Counted from the first letter of the stretch, positions 31,166-43,420 are shown. The stretch: 64,000 bases of DNA from Agriotes lineatus (GCA_940337035.1 OW679202.1:21219224-21283223), one strand, 5' to 3'. Translations and numbers: made by a program. Notes: generated by a model from the sequence alone, not told the origin.

Positions 31166-34062
31166 TTGTCCAAACACGACCAGCTCACACCATGTTTATC
31201 CGTCGACTCTCATTGTTAGCACGCATGATTCCTGGAACTTCCTTCCGGTCTGCTAACGAAAAAATAAGCTTTAAATAGTCTAACAAAGTTTAAAATTTTT
31301 TTTTATCAATATTGTTGCTCATGAAAATATTTAGTAAAATATTTTTATTATGTATTTCGGTTTGTTTAAATGGTAAGCAGTAAGAATCATGTCGGTTATC
31401 AATACATAGTACGGATGCGAAATATATTATCCGCTATAAATAGTAAATCATCAAAGGTAAAGTGATAGCATTACACATTCATGGCCTGAGAGCTCAATAT
31501 GGGTCTTAGTTTCACTTTTAGTGGTTTTATTATTTTTGTTCTTTACTAGTCGCAGTCTTTTGCAATTATTTGTTAGTTTCTTATTCCTAGTAGGTTTTTT
31601 TGAATTTTCTTGTTCACTTTCATCTTTTTTGCGGCGTTCTCTATCTTCTACTGTCTTTCACTTTTCCGTTGTAAATCTTCTATATTATTCTATTTTATGT
31701 CATGTATTTCACGTTTCATGCACATACATCGTATTTTCTTGTACTTATACAACTTCTTTAATAAATCAATTACTGATTTCAAGACCAAATTAAGCATCAT
31801 GGTTAACAATAACTACACCGGTTGTCTCAAGTCCTCCAAGTATCGTTTAATAAAGTAGTGTAGATTCGAATCTCCCAAAACGTGCATCCGGCTCGAAGTC
31901 CTCCAGTATTTTTGCATTCGGCATCTTGCCCAGTGTCCTCTAAGAATTTTCTAGTGTGGTAGTACTATAGATACGAATCCCGTATAACTTGCATTAGGGT
32001 CGAAGTACCAATGCCTTATATGCACTTTAGAAAATGATTCAGAGAAGGTAGTTTGTGTTAACTGTGAAAACCAGGTAAGTATGTTTAGTAGATAGAGAAA
32101 GAATAGAAGTTTAGTAATGGGATGCTTGTCGGTAATTGGGGATAGGATAATCTTTGTGAGCAGGAAGGCCAAGCTAAACCTCCTTCTTAAAATAATTGTT
32201 GCCTCATGGTAACTCATAATTAAATAAACACAGCTATGATCAAGACTACCGACTTATTAAAGAACAAATTTTATATTTATACGCTGTCTACACGTAATAT
32301 TGCAAATATGCATTTGTTAATTCAGCATGACCTAGTAACATGGCTTTATTAAAGATGCTCTTTATACACCAAATTAGGTTTACGATCGTAAACTGTATAA
32401 TACAATTTTAGAACGGCCTAGTAGCATGAATGCTGTCTATACATTAAAATAAGTAGGTCGCAGCTAAGACTGATATTACAAAATTCGTAACTAATTGTGT
32501 TATATGCATACTGCCCCTAATTGTTTACACAAAATACATATGTTTTAAACGCAGTTTAAACAGTAAACAGGTGCCGGTCGTATCTTTATATTACCTTTAA
32601 ATTAATAGTTCCGAACATTTCTGTTCTACGGAAGCTGTAGCTTCTAAGTCCAAAGTTTTTTGCCTTATGGAGTTCTTTACATCTAGTGAACTATATAAAA
32701 CAATTATATTTTATATTTGCCCTATTAACTATAATTTTCTGTATAATATGCTTATATAAATGACAGACTTTTCTTTCTCAGTTGGCTCCTAGAAAAATTA
32801 TCGCATACCAGACGTTACCTTGTGTTATGTTACAATGTCTTAGTGCTAAAAGATTTTATTAGAAAATAATGATCGCGGATGACTACAAAGAATTCTACGA
32901 TATATGTATGGGTCTATTCTTTACGTCTATTTAGTATCGTGTTTTCTAAAATTAAATGTTTTTGTTTCTTTAATTATAGCTACCCCAGGCTTCCAGATTC
33001 CATTTTTAGTATGCGATTATTTTCTGGAGATATTTTTGGTATACTGCTTTAATTGTGTTCTGTTAAGTCGGTTTGAAATTTGACGCCGCCAGTGGTTTTT
33101 TGCCGGTGGAAAGGGGAATTGCGTTGAATTTCTTTACGCGAACAGGGTGGGGTTCAGAGTGTCTCATTTTTATTGATGCGATTGCCAAATTAGAGCATCT
33201 TTTTTCTAATGGCGTTATTCTAATATCCTGCTTACACATAGGGATAATAAGTCACACACATGGATCTTACGGTTACTGAGTGCGTGTAAGGAAGGCAAAA
33301 GCAATGTTTGTACTGAAATAATCAAAATGTGCCAGCGACGATTGCCTGTCTGGGACAGTTAATGGGAAATTCGCTGGCGACTGCAATTTATCTGCACGAC
33401 ATACCGAATTGCTGCCTTTATAAGGGAACTCAAATTATGTGTTTATTCATAGTAATTGAATATTTTAAAGGTATTTTCGAAATATTGAATCTTATTGTCG
33501 TTTTAAATATCTCACGCATGAAATTTCATCGATAATAAAAACAACCTAGAAAAATGCAATTTTCTGTAGAACTGTAACTTAGCAAATAAAGATTGTGACC
33601 TTTAAATTAAATTTAATGCGTTTTAAACCATACCTGTTATTATTGGTGCGATAGCCAGTATGGTTATGTATTTCTTTAATTATCTATTCTAGGAGAATTC
33701 ATATGTAACTCCGTTGAAGACACAGAATGTTGTATATTTTCTAAATCATATTCGTCTGTGTCCCTTTTATCCATAACAATTAATCTTTCAAATGTGTTGT
33801 GTCTGATCATAAATCATTATTTCGGCGCCACAGTCATAAATAAATTCTAAAATTACTTTAATACATAATTTAATCTCTAGCAGTTGAGTTTTCTCAGAAT
33901 AGTAAAATGAAGCTCCTTTGCCCCGCAAGTACTGGTGGACCTTGTAGAATAAGCGCTTAAACTGTAAAACGGATTTATTTTATTAATTTAAAATTCTGAG
34001 AAGAACCACACTCCGCTGCCGCACATCTTATACGTTTTTCGCTACACCCTCAAGAGGTTTGG
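31166..34062. other. Unassigned stretch with a minor direct repeat
   Basis: No recognisable coding sequence. Two loosely similar ~60-bp segments start at 31861 (TAGATTCGAATCTC) and 31969 (TAGATACGAATCCC), both continuing TGCAT and TCGAAGT. A CTAGTARCATG word repeats near 32332 and 32419. Confidence 0.4.
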
Positions 34063-34064
34063 TA

Positions 34065-34789
34065 TACAGGGTGTTTCAAAACAAATGCGAAAAACTTAAG
34101 GGGCTGATTCCTTGTTCAAAATAAAGGATAGTTTATTATATAAACATTGGGTCAAAAGTCAACCATTAGGGAGATATCGCACTGCAAATATGGCGGAAAA
34201 TAATGTGTTTATTTGTTATCTTAAAAACGAAAAGAGGTAGAACAATAAAATTTTATGGAATTATTAATATTATAAAAACACACTTTTTGCATATTTCTCA
34301 ACTTTTTTAAAAAGAGTAGAGGGGATTGAATTAGACTACCGCTATCATTCTTCTTAACTAAATTTAAGAAAAACTTACGTTATGACATGGAAAAATACCA
34401 ATTGATAGCCTGGTTTATTTAGAAACTTATTTGTCTTTTGCAATTTTTTCATAAAACTTACCGTTTCCAAAAAAAAAATAAAACGTAAAGCATTGCATGT
34501 CGAGAAAAAGAAATTTATTTTAGAAAAATAATCTAGTTGGCTGTTATCACTTTTTAAGACGTTTCTTATTGTTGTTTTATTTGACATTGCTCACCTAGTT
34601 TGAATACAAAATACGACTAATTTAATCAAAAATTTATTATCTGATCATTTAATTATTCAGCCATATTTGCAGTGCGATATCTCCCTAATGGTTGACTTTT
34701 GACCCAATGTTTATATAATAAACTATCCTTTATTTTCAACAAGGAATCAGCTCCTTAAGTTTTTCGCATTTGTTTTGAAACACCCTGTA
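34065..34789. mobile_element. 725-bp MITE with ~133-bp TIRs
   Basis: Ends TACAGGGTGTTTCAAAACAA and its inverted copy are flanked by TA at 34063-34064 and 34790-34791. The arms (34065-34198 and 34660-34789) are almost identical, sharing GCGATATCTCCCTAATGG and CAACAAGGAATCAG-type blocks. The centre is AT-rich and non-coding. TA flanks and CAGGGTG ends suggest a Tc1/mariner-mobilised element. Confidence 0.9.
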
Positions 34790-34791
34790 TA

Positions 34792-37222
34792 AGTTTCACA
34801 GACAATTCGAAAGACCGATATTCTACTTTCTGTTTAACCTTTCAATCTTGGACTATTTCACATGTAAAAATTGGTTGTATTATTCCATTTTAATATTATT
34901 GTAATTTATTTTGTAAATCGAAGCATACTAGACATAGAGAAATCTATGCTAACATGTTTATGACAACCAATTGAGTCACACTCACATTAAAAACGTAGGA
35001 AATGTAAATTAAAAATGAAACTCCCCCATTAGAACCATAACTGTTACAACCTGATCTTGCAGATTTGATTTAATATTTTATTTTTAAGGTTAGTTTTCTT
35101 TATGAGTTTAGTTTCTGTTTCTATTTTATGCCAAAAAGGCAAATTATGAAATAAATCCTTAATGAAAATAAACATTCTATAGCGTCATCATGAATTTAAG
35201 ATAGTAATATCTCAGCAAATACTTACTAAATACTGTAATATAAAAAGAATTAATTTATATAGAAAGAGTTGCATTTACCTTCGGTGATATAAAAGCACTT
35301 AAGGTAACTACACTTGAGTGAAATGTTAGGTTATAATAGTACATGTTTAAACACTGCAAAAGACAAGTCTATGGTTGTTACCTTTGAGAACATTACATAT
35401 TTATAGCATAAATTGAGGATGTTCCTCCTGGTACAATATACCATACTTGTGTTTTATATATCCCTACAGCCTATCTGTTGTGTTATCAGGAGATCGAAGT
35501 TGGCATTCTTCGAAGGATTACCGCGACCTGTTTGCAAAGTCCTTTGAGGTATGACGATTCCCGTAAGCTGCTGGAAGGCTGTTGCTATAATCCCATATCT
35601 TTCATTAAATATCACTTCTTTCTCTCCTATAACTCCTAGTTCTAATTTAGAAATATGTTTTATTATTTCAAAAGACAACGTCAATTTAGTAAGAGTTATT
35701 TTTGAAATAAAAGCTATAATCGAGACAATTGCGGCTGTAGTATTGGAAGCAAATTGGGAAAAGCATATAGACTAGGTTTGCGTTTTGTTTTTTAAATTAA
35801 AAAAAAAACAAAGCGGCAATTAAAACAATCAAAACATAGCCACATGTTGGCGCGCCATTTTGTTTCAGGAAAAGTTGTAATTAAAACAACCATTTAATAA
35901 GGGCATCAATAATTATTACACCGTATAGAACAACCCGTAACAATTAATTGTCCCAGCTAGCTGAACAGTTGCGAAAGAGAGCGGTTCGAGTTAACTGAAA
36001 TGTGTTTGTGTACTATTTCACAGTTAGGGTACGTCGAGAATGCTGATTATAATTAGGGTACCAGGCGGCTGTAAATCAAACTTCAGGTGCTGAAGACGTT
36101 TCCAACCTCGAGGAAACATCAATGGAGTGCCATGAAGATGTTATTGTGGACATTGCTTCACTTATTTTAGCCTCCAGCTATTCATTTTACTACAAATACG
36201 TTCTCAATATCTGCCGTGCAACAGAATTATAAAAGAAACAAAAATTATATATAAAGCACTATAATGATCACACCAGGTTACACGAAATACCGAGTCGATA
36301 TCATTAAGGCTAATTTTCCCTAGAGACGTCACGCAAATACAATCTATGGAAGAATTCACTTTAAATCCAAGTCGCGAATATTTCAAATTTTCTGAATCTG
36401 TTACCTACTAATATTTTTTTTAACTACATCGATACAGAAATTTAAACAGTAAAATGGTGAATAGAAACCCGAAATATAAGGATGCAATCACTTCACTAAG
36501 GAGGGTAATAAATCGGCGACACAAGACACAAAATATACGCAGCAATTCCTTTAATAAATGCGGTAAATCGGCGACATAAAACAAAATGTAAACAGTATGC
36601 ATAAGTCACACAGCCATTAAACCAGGTGTTACGTTGGTGAAGATTCAGAAATAATTTACGATACCCAAAAGCTGTGGTGAAGGCAAACCAGCAGACGCCC
36701 AGGAGGTGTAGCTTCGATGGAGAACCTGCTGGAAAGGTCGTCAACAGCTTTAGAAGAAGGGGAGACACTTGGAGCGTGAGGTGCAGCAGATCTAGGGAAG
36801 GTGATGGTAATGGAAATTAGCCAACATTCACGGAGGATCTTCGTCGAGGTGTGATCGATCTTTGGGAACGACGATAAAGGCTGTGGCGAAAATAGTTTCA
36901 TAGTTTAATGCAAAGCAGAACTCGAAAATGCGATCAAGTCAAAGCGTCATAAGACCGGTAACAATGTCCTGCTTGCGAATATTACACGGCACACAATCGT
37001 CAACTTGAACAAATTCGCCCTAGCGTATCCCGAATGCCCACGCTAGCTAGAGATCATATATGTACTAAGAGATGAGTCATTGGATCCACAAATCAAGGAC
37101 CATGTGATTTAGCAAAAATATATTTCATTTGTTTTATATGAAAAAAGTATGCGTTAAGTTTGAAATCGGCAAAAATCAGGTACTCCATGGTTTGTTGAAC
37201 CAAAACAAATCACCTACGTGTT
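34792..37222. other. Unassigned stretch
   Basis: No gene is supported. A short direct repeat of about 35 bp (TAAATCGGCGACA) occurs at 36509 and 36563. Frames at 35454-35684 (minus) and 36656-36901 (minus) are 76-81 codons with ordinary composition, but I recognise neither. Confidence 0.35.
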
Positions 37223-37817
37223 CCAACCATATATCTAATACTTACTATATTGCTAGCGGCTATGAGTGGGAAACTCACCGATGAAGTGAGACACACAACC
37301 AACTCCTTCATGTATACGGTGAGCTGTGCGCAAGCGCGGCGGCGTCGTCCGCCCAATGGGGAAGTGGTCAAGTTTAAAATTCGCTTCTAAAGGCGGAGTT
37401 CGAATTCTCACGCATGCGCACGAGACGGGTTATACTCTAAGTGAGACTATGTCGGCGCCGTAATGTATTCTGAAGTTTCCAGGCCCTACCAGCAATATAT
37501 GTGTATTATATATATGGTCCCAACCATATATCTAATACTTACAATATTGCTAGCGGCTATGAGTGGGAAACTCACGTAGGAAGTGAGACAGACAACCAAC
37601 TCTTCAATGTATAACGGTGAGCGGTGCGCAAGGGCGGCGGCGTCGTCCGCCCAATGGGGAAGTGGTCAAGTTTAAAATTCGCTTCTAAAGGCGGAGTTCG
37701 AATTCCCACGCATGCGCACGAGACGCGTTATACTCTAAGTGAGACTATGTCGGCGCCGTAATGTTTTCGGGCGTTCCGAGGCCCTACTAGCAATATATGT
37801 GTATTATATATATGGTC
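37223..37817 (+). repeat. Tandem duplication of a ~297-bp tRNA-derived unit
   Basis: Copies 37223-37519 and 37520-37817 are about 93% identical by eye. Each contains TGGGGAAGTGGTCAAG, a tRNA-like A box, and about 35 bp later GGAGTTCGAATTC, a B box, at the spacing of a pol III internal promoter. Each ends with a TATATATA-rich tail and GGTCC. This looks like a tRNA-derived SINE duplicated in tandem. No intact cloverleaf with a matching acceptor stem was found, so I do not call it a tRNA gene. Confidence 0.7.
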
Positions 37818-38173
37818 CCAACTTTTGCATATACAGGGACTCTAGCGCTAGCGCGCAAACTCGCCGCTGGGCGGCCGGAAATCTCACTTCAAAGAGTTCA
37901 AAGCTTGCTAAAACACAACTAAGGTGCGAAGAATAAGCAATGTAGACTACAGGAGACGAACCCCTTCGAAGACGGTAAAGCACCGTTTACCTGAGCGGTT
38001 CGCTAAGAAACTAACGATTAAGCAGCGCGAATATGAGAACTGCGAAAGTGCAGAAAATGAACATAGCAATACGTTGAATTGTCAATAACAAATTGTTTAT
38101 TATGTTCTATATTTTGCTCGACGGGAATTAGCCAATAATTGTTTTTTTTAGAATTAGAAAAAATCGACAGTGC

Positions 38174-38419
38174 TTGTCAATTGGCGATACTTTTTGTAGT
38201 AGGTACCTGAAAAGGATAAAGCAAAAAGAAAATGACTGCATTTTTGATAGATTTGACGAAATTCTGTGCAATAAAAATGGACATATTGTACATTCCAGAA
38301 GAAAACGTACCTTATACTTGCATGACACTTTATTAGAATTGATTAAGCAGGCAGCAAGTGATCGTGCAGTGTGGAAAAATATTGAAAATATTTTAAACTC
38401 AAGGATACGCCAATTTTAA
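38174..38419 (+). pseudogene. Possible LINE ORF2 C-terminal fragment
   Basis: The frame reads RRKRTLYLHDTLLELIKQAA, then SDRAVWKNIENILNSRI and a stop. The arrangement (basic R-R-x-T/S-x-x-L-H-D-T, followed by a DRxxW helix near the stop) resembles the tail of RTE/CR1-like LINE polyproteins. The upstream part of the frame is AT-rich and unassigned. Weak call. Confidence 0.3.
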
Positions 38420-38949
38420 AATTTCGCATCTTTTTATAATTAGAGAAAAGTAGGCTAATCTGAGACCTCTCCTAATATGAGACCACTCTATATTTTTGTT
38501 GTCAAGTGCGCCATCTAGAAATGTTGACTATAACACAAAAGATATGGCGGAATACCACACTACTGCTACAGTTGGTGTGAATATTGCATTTCTTGGTAAT
38601 GTAATGTCATGTAGTACATACGTCATACTGCCAAAAGCTTTTAGTAACCGCTTTGCGTGGTAATTTATGATTAAGGGGAGTTGTTAACTTAGTTTTATTT
38701 ATATCAGTAGATAGTAGATATATGGGGCACGTCCTAAAGCTAATCGGTTACATGAAAACTAATAAATGTTTCACTCCACAACCTTTGTTGAGGTTAGTTT
38801 CCCTAATATATATGTCCTATCTGGCTCCCAATATGAGGACAGACTAACTGCACTGGTCCTTACTCTGTTGATCATCATGGTGATGAATAGGTTCAATGCA
38901 CTTAGTGTTACCGTTGGACACACGAACACTGTGGGGTCGAGAATTATAT

Positions 38950-38968
38950 GGGGGGGGGAGGGGGGGGG
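38950..38968 (+). repeat. G9-A-G9 homopurine tract
   Basis: Nine G, one A, nine G on the plus strand within AT-rich DNA. It could fold as a G-quadruplex and is a likely site of sequencing error or length polymorphism. Confidence 0.7.
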
Positions 38969-39268
38969 CTCAAATTAGGAAACCTTTCCTTTTGTCAAGA
39001 AATTTACATATTTTTATATATTATATTTTTAACAATAATTTTAAACAACACGTAATCGTCCATTTTGTTCGTCGCCAACATTCCAAATAGATTAACTGGA
39101 ACGAGTGGACCTTCCGAAGCACCTACCTGTACCGGGATCGCACGAGGCAGTGCTTTCGGCACAGCGGGCAGGGTTATATTATAATCATATTAGTCAACTA
39201 ACTAGCAACCAGTGAGACGAATGTCTCATTTAATAAAACAAAAAAGACCGTTCAGGAGATACTGACAA

Positions 39269-39426
39269 TTCCGGTTTTCGAGAAATCACGTGATTTCTCG
39301 AAAACCGGAAGTGTCACGTGATTGAAATTCGGTTTCTGACCTGACATGATCATTCCAAACATATAACTTTAATAACTTTTTTCCTCTATCTCTTACGGTT
39401 TGGCCGCTGAAACAGCGTCCCGGACG
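39269..39426 (+). repeat. 165-bp satellite-like unit, left of insertion, with 42-bp perfect palindrome
   Basis: 39269-39310 is a perfect palindrome centred on the CACGTG of AAATCACGTGATTT. From there the sequence follows the tandem unit seen at 41511-42000 (GAAAACCGGAAGTGTCACGT, then ACGGTTTGGCCGCTGAAACA) until the insertion at 39427. The palindrome shows that a piece of the unit is inverted at this left boundary. Confidence 0.85.
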
Positions 39427-40055
39427 CATATTTTGAAACACAGGACGCTAGGAGCATAGGACCATATACTGCAACCTGATTGGTTGCCTGTGAGCGACCG
39501 AAACGTTAGAAGGACATGACACATGCCTGCATGCCGGCACGCAAACCAGATCAGCTAGGGGTGGTGGATGCTGTGTATGTTTATGGTTCATTTCTCGTGT
39601 TTAGTAGTTTTCATTTTAAAACGCTTTCAGCCTTTCAATACAATCGTGAAATAATGAATTCGGAGGACGTTTTACGCGAACAGGTGGATATCAATATGAA
39701 ATAGAAGAAGCCGATCGAAAACGTTTTATATTACGTATAAATGTTACTAACAGAGACCACGCCGATGCTTATTTAAAATTGTTTGAGGCTCATACTTCAA
39801 CTAACCCCGTAGGCCTATACTTTTAGATATTTGAAATCAGCGCGAAAAATGCTTTATAATAGCATGCTTAAATTAAAATTTTGAAATGCCTTATTTAAAA
39901 AAAAAATTACCTAAAGTAGGCCATGGCTTACGAAAACGACCTAGCGCACCAAAGGTACTAAAACAATATTGAAAACTAGGTTTTCTAAATAGAACAATAT
40001 GAGTGTCATTAAACAGTTGAAAACTACAATAAAAGAGCCTTTCGACGGTGTACTA

Positions 40056-40241
40056 ACGGGTGTTCATAAACAGTCGTCATCCCAGTTGCTTTGAAAAACA
40101 AAATGTTATGTCTTTGATTAATTCGTGCAACACAATGAAACGTCATTGAGTACTGTCATAGCGCAGTTTTTCTCAATTATAATAGACATACGTTTTTGAA
40201 GTCAAAACCTACTGGGATGACGACTGTTTATGAACACCCGT
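40056..40241. mobile_element. 186-bp MITE with 31-bp perfect TIRs
   Basis: ACGGGTGTTCATAAACAGTC begins a 31-bp repeat (through CATCCCAGT) that is perfectly inverted at the right end. TA flanks lie at 40054-40055 and 40242-40243. The centre is unique AT-rich DNA. It is nested inside the 2,055-bp TIR element. Confidence 0.9.
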
Positions 40242-40315
40242 TATATTCGCTATTTCGATTAAAAGTAGCTTTTAAAATGTCAAAAATACGTAAAACAATT
40301 TAAGAAAATTATAAT

Positions 40316-40667
40316 TTTATTATTCTCCTTAGCATAGAATTTCGGCTTAGACCGCGTAGTATTTGTATATGAACACCCAGCATTTTCTGGCTTAATGTGC
40401 CTTGCACCTTGTGAAGGCGAGCAAAAACCCGCTCGATGGCCATGCTCTTTGGTGGCTCGTGTTGTTTGAGTATCTTGAGAACGAGGATACTTAGGCAGAT
40501 TTGGCCGTTTTGCTGTTTGTGCATCCATATTCACTAACGTTTCGCAAGATCTTGCAGCTTGCATCATCAGAGTGAAAGTCGCACTGACTTAGCCAGAAAA
40601 TTCTGGGTGTTCATATACAAATACTCCGCGGTCTAAGCCGAAATTCTATGCTAAGGAGAATAATTCT
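40316..40667. mobile_element. ~350-bp MITE with ~78-bp TIRs
   Basis: Arms 40316-40393 and 40592-40667 share TTATTCTCCTTAGCATAGAA, TTTCGGCTTAGACCGCG and GTATATGAACACCCAG with about three mismatches. The unique centre gives a 95-codon minus-strand frame (40567-40280) of protein-like composition that I do not recognise. Nested within the 2,055-bp TIR element. Confidence 0.85.
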
Positions 40668-41481
40668 AGTAACCGCGAAAGCCTCAAACAGTATATAATT
40701 ATATTCTAAAAAAACATGGTTTTCAATTATTTTTCTACGTTTGGTGCGATAATTCGGTAAGGAGAAACTTTTAGAGCCATGTGGAATTTGTTTTGCATTT
40801 CTTACTTAATCGTAAGTGATTTTTCGTAAGTCATGACCTATTTTAGGTACATATTTTTAATTTTTTTTTTACAAAATAATGAGTTTAAAAATTTTAGTTT
40901 AAGCATACTATAATAAAGCACTTTTAGCGCTCATTTTAAACATTTTTCATTTAAAAAACCAAAGTCGTGTATCACTACGTAAAAATAGGAGACCATGGTT
41001 TAAATTGGTTTGCGACAATTTGTAGGCTCTTTACTTTAAAAATTAAAGTGTTTTTCGATATCTCTATTATTAACGAAGTTACGGGCTGATAGCGATCTAC
41101 AAACAGGCTGTATGTATAACAGAGAAGCACCGAAAAAATATGATTTAGATTATTGTAGGTACATTGATTAATATTTCCAACAACCAATGTGCCCCAAGTA
41201 AAAATCCCAAAATAATGTTTTGTGTATACTTATTGCTTTGATACAAACAAACTAACTAACGTCTACGTTATACCCCAGACCTGCATATTTGTCCTCTCAA
41301 AAATTCTAAACAGCATTTTTTTATTTTCCTTATTCGATAACTTTAGTGACAGTGCAACAATTATCGCCATTTTCAAATCGTAAAAAGGCGCCAAGGTAGC
41401 ACCTCCCGCTGATGTTTCAGCGCACCAATCAGGCTGCAGCATATGGTCCCATGCTCCTAGCGTCCTGTGTTTCAAAATATG

Positions 41482-41985
41482 CGTCCCGGACGGACCATCG
41501 TCCCGAACGGACGGAAATCACGTGATTTCTCGAAAACCGGAAGTGTCACGTGACTGAAATTCGGTTCCTGACTTGAAATGACCATTCCAAACATATAACT
41601 TTCATAACTTTTTTCTCTATCTCTTACGGTTTGGCCGCTGAAACAGCGTCCCGGACGGACCATCGTCCCGAACGGACGGAAATCACGTGATTTCTCGAAA
41701 ACCGGAAGTGTCACGTGATTGAAATTCGGTTTCTGACCTGACATGATCATTCCAAACATATAACTTTAATAACTGTTTTCTCTATCTCTTACGGTTTGGC
41801 CGCTGAAACAGCGTCCCGGACGGACCATCGTCCCGAACGGACGGAAATCACGTGATTTCTCGAAAACCGGAAGTGTCACGTGACTGAAATTCGGTTCCTG
41901 ACCTGAAATGACCATTCCAAACATATAACTTTAATAACTTTTTTCTCTATCTCTTACGGTTTGGCTGCTGAAACAGCGTCCCAGA
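41482..41985 (+). repeat. 165-bp tandem array, three units
   Basis: Units begin ACGGAAATCACGTGATTTCT at 41511, 41676 and 41841, exactly 165 bp apart. Each contains CACGTGA twice, CATTCCAAACATATAACTTT and GGTTTGGCCGCTGAAACAGC, then CGTCCCGGACGGACCATCGT linking to the next unit. Short minus-strand frames here are by-products of the array. Confidence 0.9.
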
Positions 41986-42001
41986 CAAGCCTATTATATA
42001 T

Positions 42002-42028
42002 ATGGATGGATGGATGGATGGATGGATG
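42002..42028 (+). repeat. (GGAT)n microsatellite
   Basis: About six to seven GGAT units. They lie between the 165-bp array and the truncated end of the R1-like LINE. Confidence 0.9.
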
Positions 42029-42344
42029 TATTGGATCTAGGTTAGGGTAGACTAAAGTTTCTCTAAATCTTGCTTGTTTTATTTCAGTTTTCCGGTCTTC
42101 CTTTATTGGGCGGGGGGTAGAAGTTCCCATATCACTCGGGTTCGTTCCTCTCCTTCCTTTCCCCCCATCATCTTCTTCAGTTGTATATTAATTGTTTCCC
42201 AATATTCTTTGCTATTGCACATCATTTCTATTAGGTTTTGGGGCTCAATGCTTTCTCCGGTTATTAGTTCAATCCTCCTGCTCTAGGATTTAGTTTTCGT
42301 CCAGGTTAACCTGCTGGCCACGATTCAATTTGTTCATCACCAGT

Positions 42345-43420
42345 TTACACCCATCGCCCCAGACATCGTTCTTCACCTGTTTGCACAGCTCTTTCATTGC
42401 CTTTATCTTTAGCTATTTGCCTTTTCAAGTTTTTTCTAGCCATTGCATATTCCGTTTGTCTTCTTGTTTTCTCTTCTATTGGAACGTTGTTGTTTACATT
42501 TGTTCTCAGCATGATTATTCTACTTTTAATACAGCTTCTCCTAAACTCTGCGATGTCCTCATTCCACCAGTAGTTTGAGGGCCGTCGTGGTTTCACCTTG
42601 AACTTTCTTTGAAAAGTCCGGTCACACGCCACTGCCATCACCTCCTGGAACTCTTGTGGTGAGTAATTTAGACCTTTATCTCTCCTCTCATTCAATTCCT
42701 TTTCAAAGTTTTCTACAAACAAATCCATCCTTTCCATTTTTATTTTCCACCCTTTGTTATCGCAGGTTCCCAGTTGATTAGTCTTTTCTCGTTGTGCCAG
42801 AATCTACTTCGAACAATATATTACAGTGGTCACTTATGTTCTCGTCTCTAGTAACGTTACCATTTTTTATTTTATCCGCTATATTTTTCGTGGAGAACGT
42901 AATATCGATGTGACACTTCTTCTAACAAATGTAGGGCCATCTTTTACGTTCGCTACTTCAAGTCCGTCTTGGGCTAGCCATTCCTTAAGTAACTCTCCCC
43001 GTCTGTCTGCTAGTGGTGCTTCCAGGTCTGTGACTTGGCATTAAAATCGCTGCATACCAATATTTTGCTATAGCTGCCCCTACTTCGCATATCCTGCCGC
43101 AGTCGATCTAGCTCGTCTTCAAAATCAGTTATAGAGGAAATGTAGCATTCGTAGATGACTCGATGCTCCAGTCTGCACCCTCTTCGTATTCTTTTGTCCG
43201 CTTTGTTACTGATCCATAAACTCTGATAGCTACATATATTTTACTTATAAACCATGGCTCATTTCGAAATGAGTTCTTATTTGGTTCCATAATTATAGCT
43301 ACATTAATTTTACGGTCTAGCGTTGTTTTCGCTAGTAGTGCCATGGCTTCTCTATTTCGGTTTAGATTAGACTGTAGAAAACTGAGGTATTCCATTATTG
43401 GGGTATTTTGGGGCACTCTC
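42345..43420 (-). pseudogene. R1-clade LINE ORF2 endonuclease and linker
   Basis: Frame 43416-43129 starts MEYLSFLQSNLNRNREAMAL, then KINVAIIMEPNKNSF with the catalytic Glu. About 43050 reads SDFNAKSQTW, the GDFNA-type motif with Ser for Gly. 42960-42780 gives DGPTFVRRSVTSI-like residues (decayed) and an SDHC word. Frame 42737-42345 is the inter-domain segment: SPQEFQEVMAVACDRTFQ, RPSNYWWNEDIAEFRRSC and RKNLKRQIAKDKGN, diagnostic of R1-like ORF2 upstream of RT. No RT motif follows. Confidence 0.8.

Larger units (their letters stand above)
39427..41481. mobile_element. 2,055-bp TIR element inserted in the 165-bp array
   Basis: Terminal repeats start CATATTTTGAAACACAGGAC at both ends and run about 58 bp with three mismatches. 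CGTCCCGGACG is present at 39416-39426 and 41482-41492. Uninterrupted array units read this 11-mer once, so it is a genuine target duplication. The interior holds two further MITEs (40056-40241, 40316-40667) and no recognisable transposase. An 11-bp duplication is within the range of Mutator-like elements, which is the working assignment. Confidence 0.8.

Noticed and set aside
31521..31858. Hydrophobic plus-strand frames of 82-90 codons
   Set aside because: Phe/Leu/Ser-rich because the DNA is T- and C-rich; no start context or family resemblance.
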